Made by a program: the position numbers and the translations under genes
Notes under the pieces: model-generated
Database searches by the model: none
Seen by the model: the letters and a program-made list of their open reading frames with translations, nothing else
Told to the model about the DNA's origin: nothing
From: Hungatella hathewayi WAL-18680
GTDB lineage: Bacteria > Bacillota > Clostridia > Lachnospirales > Lachnospiraceae
DNA length: 64,000 nucleotides
Direction of reading: 5' to 3'
Assembly (NCBI RefSeq): GCF_000235505.1
Contig: NZ_JH379027.1
Span: 2,462,170-2,526,169 of the forward strand
Shown here: positions 57,408 to 64,000 of the stretch, piece by piece
Numbering within the stretch: position 1 is the stretch's first letter
How the letters are laid out: each line of letters opens with the position of its first letter

Positions 57408-58298
57408 TCAGCTATCCGGCTGACCATTTTTACGATATGCAGTAGGGCGTATCCCCATGATGCGGTAGAAGCTGTTGGAAAAATGATTGGAGCTTGAAAA
57501 TGCCAGCTCCCGCGCAATCTGCGTGACGGTCATATGGCTGTCGCGCAGCAGCTGCGCACCGTATTCCATCTTGCAGTTTAAAATATATTCCTGCGGGGAG
57601 AGCGACAGCGCGGACTTGAACAGTTTGTAGAGATAAGTCTCACTGACCCCGCAGATGCGGCTCAATTCCTCCACCCGGATGGTCTGGTTCAAGTTGCCCG
57701 CAATATAACTTGTGGCCATATTCAAAACAGAATCCGAGTGACGTGCGGTCGTCCTGCTCCCGGCTGTCCTTCTGTCATAATGGCCGCGAATCAGCTCCAT
57801 CAGAATCATTCCAAGATAGCTGTGAATTTTCTTATAATATCCGGGCCGCCGGTCCTCATATTCTTCCATAATCGTATGAAAATAAAACTCAACCTTAGAA
57901 TGGCTGGCATGAAAGACATTGACCCCGCCGCCGGCTCCAAGCATTCTGACAAAATTCTGTGTGAGATGGTGGGGCAGGACACTGAAATACAGGTACAAAA
58001 ACTCCGGCACATCCTCCGGCCGGTTTCCCTTGGCGCTGTACACAGTGTTGGCCGGCGTGTACAGTACATCCCCCCGCTTCAGCGTCACCGACTGCTGGTT
58101 GATGGTGTAGGTGATAGGCCCCTGGGTGACATAGATAATCCGGTGGAAGGGCAGTACCGCATTGTGAGTGGCGTTGGACTTCCTGGGCCGGAAATGGCCG
58201 AAGGACTCCGCCCGCAGCTGATACTGCTCCAGTTTCTGGGACAGTGCATCCTCCGTCAGATATTCCAGCTTTTGAAAATTTGAATTTGTAGAATACAC
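57408..58298 (-). CDS. AraC-family transcriptional regulator
   Basis: A 296-residue regulator. The N-terminal cupin-like effector domain has RGDVLYTPANTVYSAKG and the C-terminal double helix-turn-helix (about 195-290) ends in LAFSSSNHFSNSFYRIMGIRPTAYRKNG. The start is GTG at 58298 behind GGAAAGGA. It is divergent from the FAD/FMN lipoprotein gene. Direct repeats at 58374-58405 lie where an activator would bind. Confidence 0.93.
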   Translation of the reverse strand: MYSTNSNFQKLEYLTEDALSQKLEQYQLRAESFGHFRPRKSNATHNAVLPFHRIIYVTQGPITYTINQQSVTLKRGDVLYTPANTVYSAKGNRPEDVPEFLYLYFSVLPHHLTQNFVRMLGAGGGVNVFHASHSKVEFYFHTIMEEYEDRRPGYYKKIHSYLGMILMELIRGHYDRRTAGSRTTARHSDSVLNMATSYIAGNLNQTIRVEELSRICGVSETYLYKLFKSALSLSPQEYILNCKMEYGAQLLRDSHMTVTQIARELAFSSSNHFSNSFYRIMGIRPTAYRKNGQPDS

Positions 58299-58373
58299 AA
58301 TCCCACGTCCTTTCCGGCCAGGCCAGTTTTAGGTCTTTCAATCATTTCCATACCCGCCCATCTAAAATATCAT

Positions 58374-58405
58374 GATTTCTGTATAAAATGTAAGGATTTC
58401 CGTAT
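58374..58405 (+). promoter_or_regulatory. AraC-type direct-repeat operator
   Basis: GATTTCTGTAT (58374-58384) and GATTTCCGTAT (58395-58405) are 21 bases apart, two helical turns. A TATACT at 58427-58432 follows without a good -35, as expected for an activated promoter. Confidence 0.6.
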
Positions 58406-58515
58406 GATTTTAGTATAACAAACCTCTATACTAATTACAACAGACATTTCCCAGCCAGGATGTTTCCGGCCAAAGAATGTTAAAAAAATATCAATAAAAA
58501 GAGGAGGAGTTACTT

Positions 58516-60534
58516 ATGAGAAAAGCGAAACAGGCCATGGCCCTTGCCATGACTGCCGCCCTGGCCGCAGGCCTGATGAGTGGATGTTCCACCAAAAAGG
58601 CAGCCGTGGAGGAGCCAACAACAGCCCAGGAGACCACCGCCGCCGGCACCACGGCAGCAGAGGAACCGGAGACAACTGCAGCACAAACCGTCACCTACGA
58701 TGAGGAAAAGAATGCGGATGTCATCATCGTCGGGGCCGGAGGCGCCGGCTTATCCGCCGCCATCGCCGCCGTGGATGCAGGCGCGAAGAGCGTCATCATC
58801 GTGGAGAAGCTGGGCAAAACCGGCGGTTCCTTAAACTTCACCAGCGGTTCCATGTCAGGAGCCGAGACCATTATCCAGGAGCTGGACGGCATTGAGGACA
58901 CCAAAGAGTCCTACGTCCAGGACATTCTCTCCAATGGAGCCCATCTCGGCAACGAGGAGCTGATTCGCGAGTATGTGGACGCGGATGTGGACATGATTCA
59001 GTGGCTGTGGGACCACGGTCTCAGCGACAATGAATTCTCCATGCAGAACGACAAGCGGAGCGTCTTCGCCCCGGAGCACCAGCTGTACTCCATTCAGAGA
59101 ACCTACAAACCAAAAGTGGAGGACAAGACGAAATATAAGTCCGCCGTCCACGAGATTCTGGACACCGAGGTGGCCGGATACAAGGAAATCACCATCGACT
59201 TCTACACCGAAATCACCGAGCTGGTGGGCAACGACAAAGGTCAGGTCCTGACGGCCATCGGCACCAACAGCGACACCAAGAAAACGGTCCGCTACAACGC
59301 TGAAAAAGGCATCATCATGGCGACCGGCGGTTATTCCGGCAACCCGAAAATGATGGGAACCTACGCAAAGAACGGTGAGAGCTACCTGGTAGGCGGCGCC
59401 GACAGCGCCGACGGCAAGGGCATCCGCATCATGCAGATGGTGGGAGCAAATGTAGACGAGAAAAACTTATCCTACATCCCGTCCTTCCCCATGGGCCTGG
59501 AATTTGCCGAGGGAAAGGGTTCCATCGGCGACGTCTACACCTGGAAGACCGGCGGCATTTACGTGAACCAGGAAGGAAAACGGTTTGTCAATGAGACGTT
59601 AGACGAGGTGGTTCCGAGAGAGACCGCTTTAGAGGAGCAGACCAACGCGGTTCAGTACAACATTTTCACCGACAAGATCGTGGAAGATTTAATCGCCAAC
59701 AACGCGGCCACCATGTGGAATCTGTTTTACGCGCCGGAGGACGGCATCGGCCACAAGCTGATTCAGAGCGCCTCCTCCATCGAGGAGCTGGCAGGCAAAA
59801 TCGGCGTTCCGGCCGATGCCCTTCAGAAGACGGTGGACGATTACAATACCGCTGTGGATTCCAAGGGAACCGATGAGTTCGGCCGTGATTTCAGCGGCAC
59901 AAAGACGGCCTACAATCTGGCGGTCAACAAGATTGAGGGCGATACCTATTACGCGGTGCCAATCAAGGCGCTGGTAGTCATGACTCTCGGCGGCGTTACC
60001 GTCAATAAGGAGATGCAGGTGGTGGACGACAATGGAGCGGCCATCCCAGGCTTATACGCAGCCGGTGAAGTGGTAGGCGGAATCTGGGGCAAATATGTGT
60101 CCGGCGGAACCGGCGTGATGGGACCGGTGGTCTTCGGAAAGATTGCGGCCCAGAATGTGATGAATCTGGATTTGGCGGAAGGGAAAGAAACGGCCCCATC
60201 CTCTTTCGTGCTGGACGAATCCCTGTTTGAAGCGAAAAAGGTGGAGAAATCCGCTTACGATATGACCGGCTTAAAGGACGGCAGCTACAAGGCCACCGTG
60301 GACGGCCAGAACGGCCCTATGACCGTGAGCGTCACCGTGACAGACGGCAAACTGGCGGAGGTAACCATCGTAAGCAACAACGAAACCGAGAATATCGCCG
60401 GTCCGGCCCTGGAGAAGGTACCTGCCGCCATGGTAGCTGGCAATACCCCCGACGTGGACGGCGTGACAGGAGCCACCCTGACCAGCGGGCGCATCATGGA
60501 CGCTGTCATCCAGTGTCTGGACCAGGCAAAATAG
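58516..60534 (+). CDS. Lipid-anchored FAD/FMN-dependent reductase (fumarate/urocanate reductase superfamily)
   Basis: A 672-residue lipoprotein. The signal peptide ends in the lipobox LMSGC, then a Thr/Ala/Glu-rich spacer. The FAD domain begins DVIIVGAGGAGLSAAIAAVDAG and ends near GTGVMGPVVFGKIAAQN. A C-terminal FMN-binding domain (about 575-670) has the covalent FMN motif VTGATLTSG. The family reduces soluble acceptors such as fumarate or urocanate with electrons from outside. The usual substrate-binding arginine near NRLGGN is absent; SGG stands in its place, so the acceptor is probably not fumarate. AraC-regulated. Confidence 0.88.
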   Translation: MRKAKQAMALAMTAALAAGLMSGCSTKKAAVEEPTTAQETTAAGTTAAEEPETTAAQTVTYDEEKNADVIIVGAGGAGLSAAIAAVDAGAKSVIIVEKLGKTGGSLNFTSGSMSGAETIIQELDGIEDTKESYVQDILSNGAHLGNEELIREYVDADVDMIQWLWDHGLSDNEFSMQNDKRSVFAPEHQLYSIQRTYKPKVEDKTKYKSAVHEILDTEVAGYKEITIDFYTEITELVGNDKGQVLTAIGTNSDTKKTVRYNAEKGIIMATGGYSGNPKMMGTYAKNGESYLVGGADSADGKGIRIMQMVGANVDEKNLSYIPSFPMGLEFAEGKGSIGDVYTWKTGGIYVNQEGKRFVNETLDEVVPRETALEEQTNAVQYNIFTDKIVEDLIANNAATMWNLFYAPEDGIGHKLIQSASSIEELAGKIGVPADALQKTVDDYNTAVDSKGTDEFGRDFSGTKTAYNLAVNKIEGDTYYAVPIKALVVMTLGGVTVNKEMQVVDDNGAAIPGLYAAGEVVGGIWGKYVSGGTGVMGPVVFGKIAAQNVMNLDLAEGKETAPSSFVLDESLFEAKKVEKSAYDMTGLKDGSYKATVDGQNGPMTVSVTVTDGKLAEVTIVSNNETENIAGPALEKVPAAMVAGNTPDVDGVTGATLTSGRIMDAVIQCLDQAK

Positions 60535-60560
60535 AATTTGGCAGAAACATGAATCAAGTA

Positions 60561-60600
60561 AAAAGGCGACAGATAGTTTCCAATATCTGCCGCCTTTTCC
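60561..60600. terminator. Terminator between the flavoprotein and the MBL-fold gene
   Basis: AAAAGGCG and CGCCTTTT with an inner CAGATA/TATCTG stem; usable from both strands. Confidence 0.85.
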
Positions 60601-60638
60601 AATAACCGTTTTCTTCAGACTATATTCAGATTAGCAAT

Positions 60639-61598
60639 TCAAGTATGCAGAATCGTATCCATATAAACCCGGGAATCGCAGTATTCCACTGCTGCATCCC
60701 CAAAGACCTTAACTTTATTAATGGCGTCAGAATGCCTGTCATGGTGGATAAATTCATTACAGTCCGGGTCTTTTACCACTGCATCGCAGGCTTCAAATAA
60801 CTCTCTTACCAGTTTTTTATCTTCACCCAAAACCATGTGGCTCATAAAAATAGAATCAAATTCGTCCATTCGGGGAACCAGATGAAGCAGTTCATTGCGC
60901 AGGGCTTCCACGGTACAGAATTCTCCGTGAGGTATCTTTGAATAATCAATGCCGTTGTCGCCTAAACCTGCAACGAACAGCAACGTATCGCCACCATATA
61001 GAATACGGTCCTGTTTATCCAAAAAACAGCAGTGGGCCGGGTCATGACCTGGCATGAAAATCATTTCTACCTCATAGCCATCTCCCAAATCAAAAACCGT
61101 ATGATTTTTGCAGCCGATAATCTCATAAGGACGAAATGGAACAATATCGGCAATATCAAAATCTCTCCAAAGTCCTTTCCCCTTTTCATCGACCAGATGC
61201 TCCCACATATGGGAGTCCTGCCCGCGCAGTATGGGCACGGCATATTCATGGCAGTAGACGCGGTCAAACTGACAGTTTCCATAGCAGTGGTCAATATGCG
61301 GATGAGTATTAACTACGATAAGGGGCATATGTCCGGTTAATTCATCTACCAGCCCTTTAAGATTTCCGATTCCAAAACCAGTGTCGATAAGTAACGCTTT
61401 TTCCGGCCCGATGATTACATGAATCCATGGGTCCCCATGCCCGTCAAAACTACGTGTAAAAATACTGTAACCATTGTCAATCAAGTGAAAGACACTTCCA
61501 AATGGAAAGACGGGATATTCTTTTCCCAAGGGAAGAATGGATTTTTTCCATGCCTGGCTTCTGGTTTCCCGTACATGTTCCGGTTTTACGATATTCAT
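60639..61598 (-). CDS. MBL-fold metallo-hydrolase
   Basis: About 319 residues. The metallo-beta-lactamase motif NTHPHIDHCYGN (HxHxDH), then MFMPGHDPAHCCFLDKQDRILYGGDTLL with the next metal ligands, are clear. Likely a hydrolase of thioesters, lactones or phosphodiesters. The start at MNIVKPEHV (61598) is preferred because GGAGG lies seven bases before it; an ATG at 61613 has no such site. It is divergent from a LysR gene, with a perfect CATTTAT/ATAAATG palindrome at about 61648-61662 between them. Confidence 0.88.
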   Translation of the reverse strand: MNIVKPEHVRETRSQAWKKSILPLGKEYPVFPFGSVFHLIDNGYSIFTRSFDGHGDPWIHVIIGPEKALLIDTGFGIGNLKGLVDELTGHMPLIVVNTHPHIDHCYGNCQFDRVYCHEYAVPILRGQDSHMWEHLVDEKGKGLWRDFDIADIVPFRPYEIIGCKNHTVFDLGDGYEVEMIFMPGHDPAHCCFLDKQDRILYGGDTLLFVAGLGDNGIDYSKIPHGEFCTVEALRNELLHLVPRMDEFDSIFMSHMVLGEDKKLVRELFEACDAVVKDPDCNEFIHHDRHSDAINKVKVFGDAAVEYCDSRVYMDTILHT

Positions 61599-61742
61599 GT
61601 CAACAACCTCCATGTTTCATCTGTTTTCAGTTATTTTGTTACCATTTATTATAAATGTCAATAACTTGACAAGCAATGCGGATTATATTACGATTAATAA
61701 CAAACAGGAATAATTGGGGAGAAGATGGGGGAATGATTTACG

Positions 61743-62654
61743 ATGGATATGGAGCATATCAGGGAGTTTACGGTATTGGCGGAGATTGGGAGTTTTACGG
61801 AGGCCTCCCGCCGTCTGTCCATTTCCCAGCCGGTGCTGTCAAAGCATATTAAAATGCTGGAATTGGATTTAGGGGCACAATTATTTAAGCGGAATAAACG
61901 GTCAATGGAATTGAGTGAATATGGGAAATTGCTTTTGCCCTATGCGCAGCAGATTGTACAGATTCAGAATGAAGTTGCAGATGCATTTTCTTCCAGACAT
62001 CACGCCATCGCTGGTACGTTGACAATTGGAGCATTGCCAACAGCATCCTACTATGGATTGGGGGATGTGATATCTGGTTTTATTCAGGAAAATCCACATG
62101 TTTCAATTAACATGATTGAAGGAGACTATCACGGGTTAATCGAAATGTTGACCCAGCAGAAATGTGATTTTGCTTTTGTGAGGGAAGTAGAAGAGCCACA
62201 GAATCATTTTGCACGGATTCCGTTTGCCATGGATAAGCTGACAGCGGCCCTTCCGGAAGACCATCCGCTGGCAAAAGAGGAAGCGATACCACTTCAGCTG
62301 CTGAAAGAGGAACCGTTTATCTTTTCATCGGAGGAAACATACAGCTATCGATTCTGTATGAAGGCCTGTAAGGAAGCCGGATTTGACCCTAACATCGTTT
62401 ATACCAATAACAATGGGAAGAATCTGTTAGACATGGTACGGAAAGGTGTGGGGATAACTCTGGTGAACAAACGGCCGGCGGATGTCAGAAAAGGCGAGGG
62501 AATTGTATTGGTGAACCTTACGCCGGAGGTGAGAACTCAGGTTAGTATTTATTATAACCGCTCAATGAACCTTTCCATTGCGGCCAGTCATTTTTTAATC
62601 TATGTCAACCGCCATGGAGAAAGTCACAGCACGGACGAAAAAGAGAAGGGGTAG
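61743..62654 (+). CDS. LysR-family transcriptional regulator (first of a tandem pair)
   Basis: A 303-residue regulator. The N-terminal winged helix has FTVLAEIGSFTEASRRLSISQPVLSKHIKMLE, given here by position 8-40, and the effector domain covers about 90-290. It is divergent from the MBL-fold gene and just upstream of a second LysR gene (6-base gap). The next gene differs in sequence, so they are paralogues rather than a duplication. Confidence 0.93.
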   Translation: MDMEHIREFTVLAEIGSFTEASRRLSISQPVLSKHIKMLELDLGAQLFKRNKRSMELSEYGKLLLPYAQQIVQIQNEVADAFSSRHHAIAGTLTIGALPTASYYGLGDVISGFIQENPHVSINMIEGDYHGLIEMLTQQKCDFAFVREVEEPQNHFARIPFAMDKLTAALPEDHPLAKEEAIPLQLLKEEPFIFSSEETYSYRFCMKACKEAGFDPNIVYTNNNGKNLLDMVRKGVGITLVNKRPADVRKGEGIVLVNLTPEVRTQVSIYYNRSMNLSIAASHFLIYVNRHGESHSTDEKEKG

Positions 62655-62660
62655 CAGGAT

Positions 62661-63551
62661 ATGGAACTGGATTATTTGCGCGAATTTATCACTGCAGCTG
62701 AAATCTGCAATTTTTTTGAGACATCTGAACAGTTGTTTATCTCTCAGTCAACACTTTCCCGCCATATCAGAAGTATTGAAGAAAATCTGGGTGTGGCGCT
62801 GTTTGACCGCACGCCCCGAAGCATGAATTTAAACCACTATGGTAAGATTTTTTTAAACTATGCCAAAGAGATTGTGCGCTTGGAGGACGAATGCCATCGG
62901 GTTCTGGAAGCAGAGCAGAAGGAGGCGGACGATACGATTCATGTATCTACAATTAATAGTTCAAGTGAATATCTTATTTCAGAAGTATTTCTTCGTTTTA
63001 AAAACCGTTATCCGGAATATCAGATGAACATCTATGAGGCGGACTCCACATTTAACATGGAAAAACTGCGTAAAGGGGAATGCGACTTTGCATTTGTAAT
63101 TGAGGCAGACCGGGAGAATACGGAATTTGGACGTATCGTTTTAACCAGTGATGAGCTGGTGGCGGTGCTGCCAGCAGACCACAGGCTGGCCGTGGGGAGG
63201 GAGCCGATTCGAATGGGGCAGTTGAGTGGGGAGCCGTTGCTGCTGTTTGGAAAAAACAGCTTCCTGTATAATCTGTGCATAGAGGAATGTGAGAAGGCAG
63301 GTTTTTTCCCCAGAATCGTGTTTACCAGTTACCGCTCAGAAACCATCATGAATATGGTGAAAAAGACAATGGGAATTGCGTTAATGCTTGAGAAGGAGGT
63401 ACAAGGCTATTTGACAGACGACATCGTAATTGTAAAAATTGTGCCGGAGATAAAGGTGGATATGAACCTGCGCTATCGGGAGGAGCTAATGAACCGTCAC
63501 ATAAACCGATGTTTTATCGAATGTGTAAAAAATATAGAACAAAAAGGATGA
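62661..63551 (+). CDS. LysR-family transcriptional regulator (second of a tandem pair)
   Basis: A 296-residue regulator with an N-terminal helix-turn-helix (NFFETSEQLFISQSTLSRHI) and an effector domain of about 200 residues. AGGATATGG gives only a weak ribosome site, but the gene starts six bases after its neighbour and is probably co-translated. A terminator closes the pair before the next lipoprotein gene. Confidence 0.93.
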   Translation: MELDYLREFITAAEICNFFETSEQLFISQSTLSRHIRSIEENLGVALFDRTPRSMNLNHYGKIFLNYAKEIVRLEDECHRVLEAEQKEADDTIHVSTINSSSEYLISEVFLRFKNRYPEYQMNIYEADSTFNMEKLRKGECDFAFVIEADRENTEFGRIVLTSDELVAVLPADHRLAVGREPIRMGQLSGEPLLLFGKNSFLYNLCIEECEKAGFFPRIVFTSYRSETIMNMVKKTMGIALMLEKEVQGYLTDDIVIVKIVPEIKVDMNLRYREELMNRHINRCFIECVKNIEQKG

Positions 63552-63553
63552 GA

Positions 63554-63590
63554 ACATCCCGCCAGCGATAAGGTGGCGGGATGTCTTTTT
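63554..63590 (+). terminator. Terminator after the LysR pair
   Basis: ACATCCCGCCA and TGGCGGGATGT (11 bp) pair around a nine-base loop, followed by a T run. Confidence 0.9.
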
Positions 63591-63784
63591 GTAAAAGAAC
63601 AATATACACAAAAACGGACGAAAGGTAATGAAAAGGAATCGAAAAAACTGCCAAATAAAATTCGATTATTCCATTTTGTATAGGAAATATTGCAAAAAAT
63701 GGTTTGCTGAATAGAACAGAAAATTGTAAAGTGTTATCAGAACGAAACCTTAGCAAACTAATAAGGAATAAGAAGGAGGATACT

Positions 63785-64000
63785 ATGAAAAAGTTATTTA
63801 AGCAATTCAGTGCAGCCGGACTGGCGGCTGTCATGGCAGTTACCCTGGCCGCATGTGGCGGCGGAGACTCCACTACCGGAAATCCGAGCGTGGACAGTCA
63901 GGCGGAACAGACAACGACAGCAGATGGGGAGAAAATGGCAGGCGGTCAGCTGGGGGCAAAAGAACTTAGCGGTGACGCGCTTACTTCTCTGCTTAAAATG
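63785..64000 (+). CDS. Lipoprotein, N-terminal part (3' partial)
   Basis: The first 72 codons are in the window. A signal peptide MKKLFKQFSAAGLAAVMAVT ends in the lipobox LAAC (Cys 24), followed by a Gly/Ser/Thr/Gln-rich spacer. AAGAAGGAGG precedes the ATG. The spacer resembles that of the FAD/FMN reductase at 58516, so another exported flavoprotein or a binding protein is possible, but the mature domain lies beyond the window. No clear promoter is seen in 63591-63784. Confidence 0.85.
   Translation, partial: MKKLFKQFSAAGLAAVMAVTLAACGGGDSTTGNPSVDSQAEQTTTADGEKMAGGQLGAKELSGDALTSLLKM

Noticed and set aside
1-64000. CRISPR arrays, rRNA genes and intact prophage
   Set aside because: No regularly spaced repeats of 24-40 bases, no rRNA-like stretch and no run of phage structural genes were seen.

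Overview
The window looks like a chromosome segment of a Gram-positive, probably spore-capable anaerobe of the Lachnospiraceae (Clostridium cluster XIVa) type. The pointers are strong AGGAGG ribosome sites, TTGACA/TATAAT promoters, a clostridial two-cluster [FeFe] hydrogenase, the mcsA-mcsB-clpC stress operon, a Csp-like subtilase, a minimal sufC-sufB pair, DUF1540 and DUF4349 proteins, and moderately high GC by eye. No species name can be supported from sequence alone. No rRNA, CRISPR array or intact prophage was seen.

Left part (1-12.4 kb): the 3' end of a biotin-dependent carboxyltransferase; a pair of surface proteins with cadherin-like domains; a protein quality-control operon in which a GntR/YtrA-type regulator occupies the place usually held by CtsR, followed by mcsA, mcsB and clpC; a small conserved protein behind a structured leader RNA; radA; tRNA-Trp. 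12.5-25 kb: a secreted repeat protein and an HPr-like gene, both broken by one extra base in a homopolymer; 5-formyl-THF cyclo-ligase; a nuclease-helicase fusion; an ECF sigma/anti-sigma pair; a LysR regulator; a truncated sigma-like protein with a histidine phosphatase; a hydrogenase with palindromic operators; and a PadR regulator coupled to an FtsW/RodA-like protein. 25-33.6 kb: purL, DUF1540, a four-helix EamA protein, infC-rpmI-rplT with an AUU start and an attenuator leader, tRNA-Asn, and ktrB-ktrA.

33.7-35.1 kb is a 1.4-kb AT-rich island between about 31-bp direct repeats. It holds an IS481 transposase remnant, a frameshifted membrane protein, two palindromic operators and a small XRE repressor. 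It lies just upstream of two tRNA-Leu genes. A solute-binding lipoprotein and a dCache-PAS-GGDEF-histidine kinase-receiver protein follow, and this pair sits between two identical tRNA-Leu(CAG) genes.

41-52.3 kb: tyrosine phosphatase, LytTR plus LiaF-like pair, nitroreductase, DUF4349 lipoprotein, then a catabolic cluster (FAD oxidoreductase, transporter, hydantoinase-like protein, HEYFH protein) divergent from a MurR/RpiR regulator, with five ATGAAAAT repeats between them. 52.4-64 kb: sufCB, a subtilase, a solitary polyvalent-protein-associated domain, a Nudix hydrolase, an AraC regulator divergent from a lipid-anchored FAD/FMN reductase, an MBL-fold hydrolase, two tandem LysR regulators and the start of another lipoprotein. 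The right third looks like a set of regulator-controlled redox and catabolic modules.

Three genes (near 13.83, 15.17 and 34.47 kb) each regain their frame if one base is removed from a run of six or eight A/T. This is either assembly error or real inactivation, and it should be settled before any of them is called a pseudogene.
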